Shown here: piece by piece, positions 22,857 through 30,992 of the stretch
Position numbering within the stretch: position 1 is the stretch's first letter
Layout of the letters: each line of letters starts with the position of its first letter
Source of the DNA: a virus
DNA length: 36,983 bases
IMG/VR virus record: IMGVR_UViG_3300028823_000174
Span: 1 to 36,983 of that record
Strand: one strand, 5' to 3'
Notes under the pieces: model-generated
What the model saw: the letters and a program-made list of their open reading frames with translations, nothing else
What the model was told of the DNA's origin: nothing
Databases searched by the model: none
Position numbers and translations under genes: made by a program

Positions 22857-22910
22857 ATTGTCGAGTAAATTAGTGGGCGCGGTTTTTCCGCGCCCTATAA
22901 AATCGACAAT
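22857..22910 (+). terminator. Nested hairpin between the two paralogous fibre genes
   Basis: GGGCGCGG (22875-22882) and CCGCGCCC (22888-22895) form a GC-rich eight-pair stem with a TTTTT loop. A second outer stem joins ATTGTCGA (22857-22864) to TCGACAAT (22903-22910). No T-run follows the inner stem, so this may be a partial terminator or a processing/stability element. The rest of the gap to 22963 contains only the ribosome-binding site AAGGAGG. Confidence 0.5.
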
Positions 22911-22963
22911 GTTTCTATCGCCTATTCATTAATATTTCCACTATATAATAAGGAGGTTAAAAC

Positions 22964-25378
22964 ATGGGTGTTAATTATACAAATATAACTTATAATACCA
23001 GTTATCCCACGCCTCCAGCCATCCAAGTAAATAATTTTGACGGAGACCAAACGGTCGATGGGCTTGATGTAGACATATCACTTAAAGGTCCGTCTGGATG
23101 GACGCCAACGCATTATAAGTTGTGGAATATTAATGGAGTCACTACTTCCGGAGCGGCCTCGTGGGTAGCATTCGTAGATGCAGGTGACAATAATATGGAA
23201 GTTGCCAGCCAGACGCTTATAGCACAAGCTGGCAAGCAGTATATATATGGACAATTTCATCATACTGTTTCTGGAACCACAGATACTGTCACCTCTAGCG
23301 GTGTTACATGGTCATGGACCGATCCAATTATCCATTCGTCAGTTGGATGGGTATCAGCGTGGGCAGGTCTAAACTATGGTAGTGCAAGTAGTGCTACGTT
23401 AAGAAACTCAACTTATAATATAGACATAGCATTAAGCAAAACAGGTATTCCACATTTAAGATACGGTGGAAAAGACTTTTCAGATATTAGAGTATCTGGT
23501 AATACAATTCAAGGATCTTCTTCAAGCTATTTAGGTGGCTTGTTAGAAGCTGATGCCAATAATTATATAACAATTACCAAAACTTTCGATACAGATGATA
23601 CTCCACTTGTAAAGGTGGATACTGGTTCTGGATATATAACACTTACCCAGCATGACGGTACAGAAAGAACTGGTCTTGCATCGGGGTATACTGATAGAAT
23701 ATCCAATTATAACTGGAATAGTGGAACTAAAACCCTAACTTTTAGAGTACATAAATTCTCCACTTACGGTTTCTGTACAGTAAACAAGGTAGAATTTACT
23801 GGAGATTCTACAACCGCTGGTTATAATGGAACTTCTATTTCTCTTAAAGTATATGTCCAAGATTCCGCAGGAGAACCCGTAGAAAATGCCCCGGTAACAT
23901 TCTCCGGAATTGCAGGAAGTTCAATTGGTAATTTCTCCGCCAATCCAGTTAACACTGGAGCAGATGGTATTGCAACTGCTACACTTAATCTAACCTCGAT
24001 TGGTAATCAAACATTTGATGCTTATGTAGATAATGTACATACTGACCCAGATCAAGTAACATATTGTATTGAGTTCCCAGCAAACATTGGTAGGAGCTTA
24101 CTACGTCAGTATGAACAAATCAGGCGTACAGGAACATATGATGATGATATTTCCAACGTAAATGATTCAGGTGTAGCTGAGCCTACTGTTACCAGTGGTT
24201 CAGAGTCTCGTTTGGAACATGACATGAATGTTCTTAGAACGATTACAAAACAACTTAAGGGCGGAACTAATTGGTACGATGATCCTGGATTGATGTTCGA
24301 TCCAACCACTACAAATAGTGGTGGGGATAGCCTTGTAACTTACAACGCAGAAAATGTTAGAGGACATTTCTTACGCAATAAAACCGTTCTTATAGCAGTA
24401 GAAGATGATAATTCTGGTTCCGGATATACTACAGCTTCTGGTAATGCTGGTATTTTAAATACTAATATTACAACAGCGTATGCTACCTGGGCTAATAGAA
24501 CTGGAGTTCCAATTTTCTCTAGCGCGACTGGAAATTATCCAGATGAAGGCGTCAGCGACAATGTATGTGCAATTGACTTGATAGATACATCCACCGGAGC
24601 AGAATTTGTTGATTCTGGTGGCCATATTATTTATGGTAAATTCCATGATGGAGCAGATTATGGTGGAGCCGGAAATGGAACAGATGTATATATCAAATTC
24701 TATTCTGATGGAAATCCATATACATTTGAAGCTGGAGATCCTACCAACATCATGATAATTTATCCATTGAGAAAAAGAATGTCTGATATGAATGAATGGG
24801 AATGGACTAGAACAGACTTTGTAAGTTCATTTGAAGGCGACGATGAACTAATAGAGGACATTGAGGATTTATGGTCATTTACTGGAGCAACAAATAATGA
24901 CACGTCTCCTACTTGGACCAACAGTGGTGGAAACTGGTCAATCGGAGCAGGTACAACCGATTTAGAAGGCGGAATAAATGACATTAATGCTTCTATTGGT
25001 GACATGACATTTACAGAAGATAATTACATCACAGATGGATGGTCAGTAGCATCCTCTTTAGATGCATTAGATCAAGCTGTAAAGGATAATGCTGACAATA
25101 TTGGAGATTTTTCTGCGGCTATATATGTTGAGGAGCTAGCAGGAGATATTCCAGCAGGAACTTTACATCAATTATCATTTAATTATACTCCAGAAGATGC
25201 CCTAGGCCGCGAAGGGCAGAATATGGACGTTTTTGTTGATGGTCAGTTAATGGCTGCCAGCACTGGTGTTAATGGTGCCGCTGCAGACAGAGACTACGCA
25301 GAAACTACTACTTCAGGTATTACTTTTCACATGGACTTGCACCAAGAATCCAACATCACCTATAGGGTGAGGATGTAA
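22964..25378 (+). CDS. Fibre protein with Ig-like domain plus paralogue B
   Basis: An 804-residue protein of two halves. Residues 1-275 are beta-rich and unlike the neighbours. Residues about 275-370 look like a Big-1/invasin Ig-like domain (SISLKVYVQDSAGEPVENAP, TGADGIATATLNL). Residues about 373-804, starting GRSLLRQYEQIRR, are a paralogue of the whole preceding protein, including NWYDDPGLMFDPTTTNSG and NMDVFVDGQLMAAS. Ig-like domains often decorate phage surfaces and help adhesion. The gene looks like a fusion of an adhesin head to a duplicated fibre gene. AAGGAGG precedes the ATG. Confidence 0.75.
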   Translation: MGVNYTNITYNTSYPTPPAIQVNNFDGDQTVDGLDVDISLKGPSGWTPTHYKLWNINGVTTSGAASWVAFVDAGDNNMEVASQTLIAQAGKQYIYGQFHHTVSGTTDTVTSSGVTWSWTDPIIHSSVGWVSAWAGLNYGSASSATLRNSTYNIDIALSKTGIPHLRYGGKDFSDIRVSGNTIQGSSSSYLGGLLEADANNYITITKTFDTDDTPLVKVDTGSGYITLTQHDGTERTGLASGYTDRISNYNWNSGTKTLTFRVHKFSTYGFCTVNKVEFTGDSTTAGYNGTSISLKVYVQDSAGEPVENAPVTFSGIAGSSIGNFSANPVNTGADGIATATLNLTSIGNQTFDAYVDNVHTDPDQVTYCIEFPANIGRSLLRQYEQIRRTGTYDDDISNVNDSGVAEPTVTSGSESRLEHDMNVLRTITKQLKGGTNWYDDPGLMFDPTTTNSGGDSLVTYNAENVRGHFLRNKTVLIAVEDDNSGSGYTTASGNAGILNTNITTAYATWANRTGVPIFSSATGNYPDEGVSDNVCAIDLIDTSTGAEFVDSGGHIIYGKFHDGADYGGAGNGTDVYIKFYSDGNPYTFEAGDPTNIMIIYPLRKRMSDMNEWEWTRTDFVSSFEGDDELIEDIEDLWSFTGATNNDTSPTWTNSGGNWSIGAGTTDLEGGINDINASIGDMTFTEDNYITDGWSVASSLDALDQAVKDNADNIGDFSAAIYVEELAGDIPAGTLHQLSFNYTPEDALGREGQNMDVFVDGQLMAASTGVNGAAADRDYAETTTSGITFHMDLHQESNITYRVRM

Positions 25379-25392
25379 GGAGGAGGTAAACT

Positions 25393-25800
25393 ATGGCATA
25401 TACACCACCAGCAGGCGACGCTGTTAACTTCAGTTTTACAGGAGGTTACTCTGCGCCGAACGGAGACGAGGTGCATTTCTTATTTGGTACTGTGGGTGTT
25501 ATCACTATTAATTCTGTTTCTAGGGCCACCATTGGAGATATCGATGGCTTTGATAGGTCTATTATCAATTGGCAGAGCGATATTGCTGGAGAATATGTTG
25601 TGGAAATGGGAGGATCTGGACATGATACTGGAGATCTTCTTGAATCCGGCTCAATTCCTGCCAACACCCCATATGAAACAGAAATTACCGATACCGACAT
25701 TACCACTGCCTCAGGCTTCGTAGGTGAGGCCTCCTACGAATTTAATATTTATGTGAAAAGTGAAGACGATATCTGGACACCATATCATTATAGCGGCTAA
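25393..25800 (+). CDS. Beta-rich virion protein, unknown
   Basis: A 135-residue protein that begins with YTPPAGDAVNFSF and a repeat of the motif (YSAPNGDEVHFLF), a repeated strand pair I have seen in phage structural proteins. The rest is an Ig-like beta sandwich (INWQSDIAGEYVVEMGGSG ... EFNIYVKSEDD). It is probably a fibre or decoration subunit. GAGGAGG precedes the ATG, and an intrinsic terminator follows the gene. Confidence 0.65.
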   Translation: MAYTPPAGDAVNFSFTGGYSAPNGDEVHFLFGTVGVITINSVSRATIGDIDGFDRSIINWQSDIAGEYVVEMGGSGHDTGDLLESGSIPANTPYETEITDTDITTASGFVGEASYEFNIYVKSEDDIWTPYHYSG

Positions 25801-25813
25801 TTATAGTATATAG

Positions 25814-25840
25814 AGGGAGCATGGAAACATGCTCCCTTTT
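25814..25840 (+). terminator. Intrinsic terminator with GAAA tetraloop
   Basis: AGGGAGCATG (25814-25823) pairs perfectly with CATGCTCCCT (25828-25837) around a GAAA loop, followed by TTTT. A ten-pair GC-rich stem, GNRA loop and T-run 13 bases after the stop make this the clearest terminator in the window. Confidence 0.85.
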
Positions 25841-25855
25841 ACAACATAGGTAAAA

Positions 25856-25910
25856 CCTAGGATAACCGTGGCGCCATTAGGTACCATTAGCTGACGAGCC
25901 GGCCCTAGGG
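25856..25910. other. Cluster of six-base palindromes
   Basis: Five six-base palindromes occur in 55 bases: CCTAGG (25856-25861), GGCGCC (25870-25875), GGTACC (25880-25885), GCCGGC (25898-25903) and CCTAGG (25904-25909, within CCCTAGGG). CCATTAG is also directly repeated (25874-25880, 25884-25890). The stretch is more GC-rich than its surroundings and lies between a terminator and a possible promoter. It may be a protein-binding site or a structured RNA. Confidence 0.4.
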
Positions 25911-25918
25911 TCTATAAA
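25891..25918 (+). promoter_or_regulatory. Candidate promoter after the terminator
   Basis: CTGACG (25891-25896, four of six), a 16-base spacer and TATAAA (25913-25918, five of six). Its place between a strong terminator and the next gene supports a function, but the -35 match is modest. Confidence 0.35.
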
Positions 25919-25951
25919 AAGGATGATTTAAAAGTAGAAGGAGGAACTAAC

Positions 25952-26356
25952 ATGTTAGGATTAGATGGAAGAGATGAAAGGAATCAACTTAGAAAATCCA
26001 TTATAAAGGCGGAAGAGGAAGAACTCGTAACCAAAGAAGAAGTTGGTTTTATTGTAACTCTGACTCAAAGATTTAGAGCTGATATAGAAAAGAAAGTTAA
26101 ACAACTGCATCAGCTGCAAGGTGAGATTGCACAATTAAAAGCCAACGAGGCCATTATAATTGGTTTAGTAGAAAATCTTGTTAAGGCTGCAGAAAGAGAC
26201 AAAGCTCGCCAAGAAACGGCAGCTAAGCTCAGAGAAGCCAGAGAAGTTGAAGAAGAACGTCATCGTGCTAGAAAAGCTGCACTTCCTAAGGAATCAGCAG
26301 ACGGTGATGAAACAGCAGAAGAACTAAAAGAAAAAGAATCTAAAAATAAAAAATAA
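25952..26356 (+). CDS. Charged coiled-coil protein, unknown
   Basis: A 134-residue helical protein: heptad-like coiled coil from about residue 15 to 105 and a Lys/Glu-rich tail ending KEKESKNKK. It has no catalytic or metal-binding motif. It lies between structural genes and has its own terminator/promoter boundary upstream, so it may be an assembly chaperone for fibres rather than a virion part; this is a guess. AAGGAGG precedes the ATG. Confidence 0.65.
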   Translation: MLGLDGRDERNQLRKSIIKAEEEELVTKEEVGFIVTLTQRFRADIEKKVKQLHQLQGEIAQLKANEAIIIGLVENLVKAAERDKARQETAAKLREAREVEEERHRARKAALPKESADGDETAEELKEKESKNKK

Positions 26357-26360
26357 AACT

Positions 26361-26436
26361 ACATAGAAAGACAATTATCATAGAGCCAAAAAACACATAG
26401 TGCCAACATACTTTCGGCACATTCTATGTGTCTTTC
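26361..26436 (+). promoter_or_regulatory. Hairpin with competing partner, downstream of the coiled-coil gene
   Basis: ACACATAG (26393-26400) pairs with CTATGTGT (26424-26431), with TGCC/GGCA (26401-26404 / 26416-26419) extending it. The right arm can instead pair with an upstream copy: ACATAGAA (26361-26368) with TTCTATGT (26422-26429). The two stems exclude each other, as in attenuators. Only a short broken T-run follows. Confidence 0.4.
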
Positions 26437-26457
26437 GATAAATAAAGGATGAAGCGT

Positions 26458-26610
26458 ATGATGAAGAATAGCCTGTGGTATAGGCATATAATTCCGTATC
26501 CATATCATAGGGATAATTGTATAAAAAACAGCTTACTTACGCCTAATTCTGCTTTTATCTGCTGCCGCGCTAGGATTAATTCCTGGAGCGGCAGTTTAGT
26601 TTTGAGGTAA
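26458..26610 (+). CDS. Possible 50-residue protein, doubtful
   Basis: A short frame starts ATG at 26458 (a further in-frame ATG lies nine bases upstream), with AAAGGA at 26444-26449, and runs to TAA at 26608-26610. The product, starting MMKNSLWYRHIIPYPYH, is basic and Cys-containing with no family resemblance. Its last third is the strong hairpin at 26562-26594, which suggests the sequence is constrained as RNA rather than protein. Listed because it fills the only sizeable gap in the area. Confidence 0.2.
   Translation: MMKNSLWYRHIIPYPYHRDNCIKNSLLTPNSAFICCRARINSWSGSLVLR
26562..26603 (+). terminator. Strong terminator-like hairpin before the fibre genes
   Basis: CTGCCGC (26562-26568) pairs with GCGGCAG (26588-26594); after one mismatch, CTAGGA (26570-26575) pairs with TCCTGG (26581-26586, one G-U), with a five-base loop. 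TTTAGTTTT follows. It ends only 21 bases before the gene at 26625, leaving no room for a promoter, so it may be an attenuator or rely on antitermination. Confidence 0.7.
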
Positions 26611-26624
26611 GGGATTTCTGACTT

Positions 26625-27371
26625 ATGATCATTTTAAGAAAACCAGGCAGACGAATAATAACCGTTATAATAGCCGACGAAATCGGAGGCGTACGAGACG
26701 GTAGTAACCAGGTTTTCACTACAACATATGATTATGAGCCACACAGAATTAATTTCTTTTATAATGGTCAGGCACTTCATAGTCCAGATGATTTCGACGA
26801 AACAGGGTCTAATGAGATAACTCTCAAATACATTTATCCAGATGATACTGATGAATTGAGAGCTGACTATGAAATGTTGGGCGGAACCACGACATCTGGA
26901 AATGATCATGGTTTATTAATAGGCCTTCTTGATGATGATCATCCACAATACCATACAAACGCCCGTGGTGATGCCCGCTATTATACTCAACCAATAGTTG
27001 ATGCTAAACTGGCCGCGCAGGACGAATTTATAGAATTATTAGACACACCAACAACTTACAGCGGAAGCGAAGGGAAATATGTCACGGTCAAAAGTGACGG
27101 GACTGGGTTGGAATTTAGCAGTGTTGGTGTAGAGCAGGCTGGTATAGAGGATATAGCCAATGGAGCGTCTTCGGTAAACGTAACATTTGGTTCGTCTTTT
27201 GCAAATACGAACTACATAGTTACGTTGGGTTTACAAAACACAGTGGCAGAATCAAAATCTGTTTATGCTATGCTTATTTCTAACAAAACAACTGCTGGAT
27301 TTACTGTGCTTTTTTCAGGAGATATGGATTCATCGAATTACAAATTGAATTGGATTGCTAAAGCTAGCTAG
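26625..27371 (+). CDS. Tail-fibre protein with DTPxTYSG module and lectin-like end
   Basis: A 248-residue protein with four parts. Residues 20-85 are a phage beta sandwich (DGSNQVFTTTYDYEP, FYNGQALHSPDDFDETGSN). Residues 93-120 carry DHGLLIGLLDDDHPQYH, a known fibre motif. Residues 134-166 are the ELLDTPTTYSG ... GLEF module. Residues 170-248 form a beta domain (VTFGSSFANTNYIVTL ... FTVLFSGD, NWIA) that resembles H-type lectin repeats and is shared with the next gene. A binding role on the virion is likely. The ribosome-binding site (TAAGGGA) is weaker than for its neighbours. Confidence 0.75.
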   Translation: MIILRKPGRRIITVIIADEIGGVRDGSNQVFTTTYDYEPHRINFFYNGQALHSPDDFDETGSNEITLKYIYPDDTDELRADYEMLGGTTTSGNDHGLLIGLLDDDHPQYHTNARGDARYYTQPIVDAKLAAQDEFIELLDTPTTYSGSEGKYVTVKSDGTGLEFSSVGVEQAGIEDIANGASSVNVTFGSSFANTNYIVTLGLQNTVAESKSVYAMLISNKTTAGFTVLFSGDMDSSNYKLNWIAKAS

Positions 27372-27388
27372 CAAGGAGGTAAAGATTA

Positions 27389-28105
27389 ATGGCTAAATTT
27401 CAAGATAAACATCTAAAGTTAAGGGATAATCAGAGGGCATATTTTGGTGATAGCGATGATTGTAGTATTTGGTTTGATGGATCTCAGTTGCGTGTGTCCT
27501 GTACTGTTAGTGGTGTTTATCCTACTCAAAGTTATCATCTTACAACTAGACAATATGTAGATGAACTTGAGTTTTTAGATTTAAATGATACACCAGCTAC
27601 ATATTCTGGATTTGGTGATTATTTGGTTGTTGTAAATGCTGGAGAAACCGGCCTAACGTTTACATCTGTAAGTGGACTAAACATTTTAATGGACCACGGT
27701 CTTTTAGACGGTTTAGGAGACGATGACCATCTACAGTATGTTAGAGCCGACGGCGGCGTAAATGATACTAGAGGCTTTACTGCTACTGTTAGTGGTATTT
27801 ATCCAACAGCGTGGTTCCATTTAACAACCAAACAATATGTAGATGAAAGAACACGCGATCACAGAACAGGTAGAGTCGCATTGGCGCTAGATGATGATAG
27901 AAAAAGTGTTACTTTTGCTACGCCGATGTCAGATACCAACTATAGTCTGAGCGTAATCATGAGAAATTTTGTAGATGACATTAAAGATAAGTCTATTTAC
28001 GCTATGATTATAACTGGAACTACAGTAAGTGGGTTTGATGTATTATTTTCAGGTGATATAGATTCTAACAATTATTATTTGGATTATGTCGCCGCATCAG
28101 ATTAA
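27389..28105 (+). CDS. Tail-fibre protein, same family with internal repeat
   Basis: A 238-residue protein. Residues 1-35 (FQDKHLKLRDNQRAYFGDSD) are shared with the next gene. SGVYPTQSYHLTTRQYVDE (41-59) recurs as SGIYPTAWFHLTTKQYVDE (135-153). The DTP module is at 62-94 (FLDLNDTPATYSG ... GLTF), followed by DHGLLDGLGDDDHLQY. Residues 160-238 are the same lectin-like end as in the previous gene. It is clearly a mosaic relative of both neighbours. AAGGAGGT precedes the ATG. Confidence 0.75.
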   Translation: MAKFQDKHLKLRDNQRAYFGDSDDCSIWFDGSQLRVSCTVSGVYPTQSYHLTTRQYVDELEFLDLNDTPATYSGFGDYLVVVNAGETGLTFTSVSGLNILMDHGLLDGLGDDDHLQYVRADGGVNDTRGFTATVSGIYPTAWFHLTTKQYVDERTRDHRTGRVALALDDDRKSVTFATPMSDTNYSLSVIMRNFVDDIKDKSIYAMIITGTTVSGFDVLFSGDIDSNNYYLDYVAASD

Positions 28106-28125
28106 AAAATTTTAAGGAGCTATAG

Positions 28126-28917
28126 ATGGCTAGATTTAAAGGTAAAGACCTATATTTAAATGATGATGATCAGGTCTATCTTGGAGACAACCACGAGGCA
28201 GCCCTGTGGTATGCGCAAAATGAGTTGCGTTTAGATCATACTATCAGTGGAACTTGGGCTACCCAGGGCTACCACTTGGTTCGTAAAGATCAATTACCCG
28301 ACGAGTTCCTGGATTTTATAGATACTCCAGCAACTTATTCTGGCTATGGCGGTGAATATGTAAGAGTTAAAACAGATGAAACTGGTTTAGAATTTTATAC
28401 ACCACCAACAGGAAGCGGAATAAACTATCAAACTATTGCGCCAGGTGCATATATACTTGGAACAAACAAACCAGGTTTTGAGGTTTTAGGTCCTATAGCA
28501 GGTCTGGCCTTTGATGACAGCCGACAAGAAGAGGTTTATGGAAGCCTCACAATACCAGGTGATATAAAATCTGGTAATGATATGTTAGTATGGTTGGATT
28601 ATTTTAATGACGGCGCACAAGTAGGTACAAACACATGTATTTGGAAAATAGATTATCATACGTATAGCCATGGAGAAAATTATAGCGCGAAGACCACAAC
28701 GACAATATCAGTTAATAGCGTATTGCCAAACAATGCAGCAGCAGGTACAGAACTAAGAGCTACTTTGACATTATCTTATAATGATGCTAATAACCCATTG
28801 ACCAAAAATATAATTACTTTCAGGTTGTATAGAGATGGTACAAATGCATCAGACACTATGACTGATGATGCGGTTTTGGTACAAACTACAGTTAAAGCAA
28901 TAACGGAGAGTATATAA
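28126..28917 (+). CDS. Tail-fibre protein, same N-terminus with a different end
   Basis: A 263-residue protein. The first 95 residues match the previous gene in order (FKGKDLYLNDDDQVYLGDN, then SGTWATQGYHLV, then FLDFIDTPATYSG ... GLEF). From about residue 110 it carries a different beta domain (GLAFDDSRQEEVYGSLTIP, then MLVWLDYFNDGAQVGTN, CIWKIDYHTYSHGE) found at the ends of other phage fibre proteins. It likely binds or trimerises. Its stop overlaps the next ATG (TAATG). Confidence 0.75.
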   Translation: MARFKGKDLYLNDDDQVYLGDNHEAALWYAQNELRLDHTISGTWATQGYHLVRKDQLPDEFLDFIDTPATYSGYGGEYVRVKTDETGLEFYTPPTGSGINYQTIAPGAYILGTNKPGFEVLGPIAGLAFDDSRQEEVYGSLTIPGDIKSGNDMLVWLDYFNDGAQVGTNTCIWKIDYHTYSHGENYSAKTTTTISVNSVLPNNAAAGTELRATLTLSYNDANNPLTKNIITFRLYRDGTNASDTMTDDAVLVQTTVKAITESI

Positions 28918-29543
28918 TGGGTATATTTACGCCTTTATTATCAGAAGACACTTTTATAGGGCTGCTCGATACACCAACTACATATAGCGGCGGCCACCAT
29001 AAATATACCAAAGTTAAAGATGACTTTTCCGGATTGGAATTTGCCTACGCTTTGGCTGGTGTTACGTCTAGTGGAACAACTCCTCCAGATCACAATGAAA
29101 CACATTTATGGTATAATTCACATCCTGATTGGAATATGTTTTTTATATGGGATGTCGGCCGGCAAAAATGGTTAAGTATGGCAAAACAGAATTATCTTTT
29201 TGCATATGGTGGTTCTGTAGATGGTGCTTATGTATCTATAGGAAATGTAACTGACTCTTCTGCATATTATTATATTCCTAGAACTGCTACTATAACAGCT
29301 ATAATGGCTTCTGAGGCTACGAGCGGTGGTAGCGAGCCAACTAAAGAATTTGAACTTCAGAATGCTGGTGTGGCAATAGCTGGTGGATATTTTAAAATGT
29401 CAAATTATGAATATTTTGATTTAAGTACGGACATTGATTTAGACGATGGTACACAATTGCAGCTATATGCATATAAGGAAGGAGCGGGTTCTAAAAACCC
29501 AATCATTATGCTTGAATTATCATGGAGGTATCCAACACCATGA
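28917..29543 (+). CDS. Fibre cassette copy 1, first gene
   Basis: A 208-residue protein. The DTP module is near the start (FIGLLDTPTTYSGGHHKYTK ... GLEF, 13-44), then a linker with HLWYN and WDVGRQKWLS, then a beta domain (GAYVSIGNVTD, TATITAIMAS, EFELQNAGVAIAGG, LELSWRYPTP). The same architecture is found in the gene at 30993. Its last codons include TGGAGG, which serves as ribosome-binding site for the next gene, overlapping by ATGA. Confidence 0.72.
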   Translation: MGIFTPLLSEDTFIGLLDTPTTYSGGHHKYTKVKDDFSGLEFAYALAGVTSSGTTPPDHNETHLWYNSHPDWNMFFIWDVGRQKWLSMAKQNYLFAYGGSVDGAYVSIGNVTDSSAYYYIPRTATITAIMASEATSGGSEPTKEFELQNAGVAIAGGYFKMSNYEYFDLSTDIDLDDGTQLQLYAYKEGAGSKNPIIMLELSWRYPTP

Positions 29544-30976
29544 CTTTAATAGCTAGAAATACAACGGCTAGTGGAGTATCTATAGCAGACCTTTCTGGAT
29601 TTGTTTTTGATCCTTATGAGGAAAGAGATCTTAGTGTATATTTCAGCAAAGCTAAATTATCAGAATCAGAAGATTTGGATAATTTTATTCAAGCAGGCAT
29701 AATTGTTTTGAATGACGGCGAAGAAGATTTGCCCACCTCTGAGGCTTTGACACAAACAGAACTTAGAACACATCGCGAGGAAGATATCCGTTTTATGCCG
29801 TTTGCTGGTGGCACATTTACTGGCGATGTATTTATGGGCCCCAATACTATTTCTGGGACACCGGGTTCTCATCTTTATATGTCTAATCTTTCTGGATTTA
29901 ATTATAATATTACAGGACTTCCTCATGATAGCTTTATAAGTTTGACAGATACTCCTCCAACTTATGAAGGTTTAAGCGATTTATTTGTTAGAGTCAATGC
30001 TTCTGAAACGGCGCTTAAATTTGTGCCAGTTGGATTTCTTGATTTGTATGATACTCCTGCTACATACAGTGGATATGAGGGACATATATTAGCTGTTAAT
30101 GCAGGCCAAACGGGTTTTGAATATGTAGCGCCACCACCAACATCGTTTTTAGATTTAATAGATACGCCAGATACTTATAATTACACTGGTGAGAGTCAAT
30201 ATCTAAAAGTAAAAAATGATAAAACTGGATTAGAATATACAACTATAAGTGGATTCGATTATTCAATTATTATAAACAGCCTAACGTGGCAAGGGACTCC
30301 AACCTACGATGGAGATATACATATATTAGGATGGCATGAAAGAATATATAATGTGCCACCACACGATGTTGAAGATCCATTTAGTCTGTCCAGTGGAGGG
30401 ACCGTAGATTCTCCAGAAAAACTTTTTCACACACATGCAGTTGTTGATATATTGACAACAACCTCTACGCCTTTTACGCTTACAATAAGTGGAACAACAG
30501 TAGATGAAGCTTCGGGTATATATTCGAAAGACTCAGAGAACATAACAGTAACAGGAACCGGATATTATCAGTCAGGTAAATCTTTTGTAGATGAGCCAGA
30601 GTTTAAAATAGCGGAAGCAACCAAATCTTGTACTTTTGATTTATATAGAACAACCTATTGGGATGCTGGAAACAGTAATTTTACAGTAAGAGGATGTATA
30701 TTTGAATGGACACCAGATCAACCAAACTGGCTTGTGGATGTAAAAATATGTCACATTCGCGCCGATGGAAGTCGACACGAGATAGATAGCATAGTCTTTG
30801 ATAAAGACGATACGTACACTAGAGCCGATGACTCCGAATCAGGTAAGTACAAAAGAACTGATTATAATTATCATATATATTCCGCTACCGCAGATGAGGG
30901 CATTATGATATGCATGAATCAGCGCGGAATAGGAAACTATTATTTTGAATTAAAATATAGTTTTATGACTTCTTAA
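29540..30976 (+). CDS. Fibre cassette copy 1, second gene with three DTP modules
   Basis: A 478-residue protein. The start at 29540 is chosen because it gives an ATGA overlap with a GGAGG box 11 bases upstream and aligns with the start of its paralogue at 31678 (TLIARNTTASG versus QVIVKNNTASG); an in-frame ATG at 29522 would add six residues. The middle holds three consecutive DTP modules (about 131-235). The C-terminal half (SLTWQGTPTYDGDIHILGWH, ITVTGTGYYQSG, CTFDLYRTT, FEWTPDQPNW) matches the paralogue at 31678. A virion fibre or adhesin role is likely. Confidence 0.75.
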   Translation: MTLIARNTTASGVSIADLSGFVFDPYEERDLSVYFSKAKLSESEDLDNFIQAGIIVLNDGEEDLPTSEALTQTELRTHREEDIRFMPFAGGTFTGDVFMGPNTISGTPGSHLYMSNLSGFNYNITGLPHDSFISLTDTPPTYEGLSDLFVRVNASETALKFVPVGFLDLYDTPATYSGYEGHILAVNAGQTGFEYVAPPPTSFLDLIDTPDTYNYTGESQYLKVKNDKTGLEYTTISGFDYSIIINSLTWQGTPTYDGDIHILGWHERIYNVPPHDVEDPFSLSSGGTVDSPEKLFHTHAVVDILTTTSTPFTLTISGTTVDEASGIYSKDSENITVTGTGYYQSGKSFVDEPEFKIAEATKSCTFDLYRTTYWDAGNSNFTVRGCIFEWTPDQPNWLVDVKICHIRADGSRHEIDSIVFDKDDTYTRADDSESGKYKRTDYNYHIYSATADEGIMICMNQRGIGNYYFELKYSFMTS

Positions 30977-30992
30977 TTGGAGGTTCTAAATA

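Noticed and set aside
22944-22949. Perfect TATAAT before the gene at 22964
   Set aside because: There is no -35 match at 16-18 bases, and a transcript from it would begin at or after the ribosome-binding site.
25891-25920. CTGACGA, which resembles the conserved CUGANGA core of hammerhead ribozymes
   Set aside because: No GAAA follows a second stem in the right place, and I found no matching stem I; the motif alone is too short.
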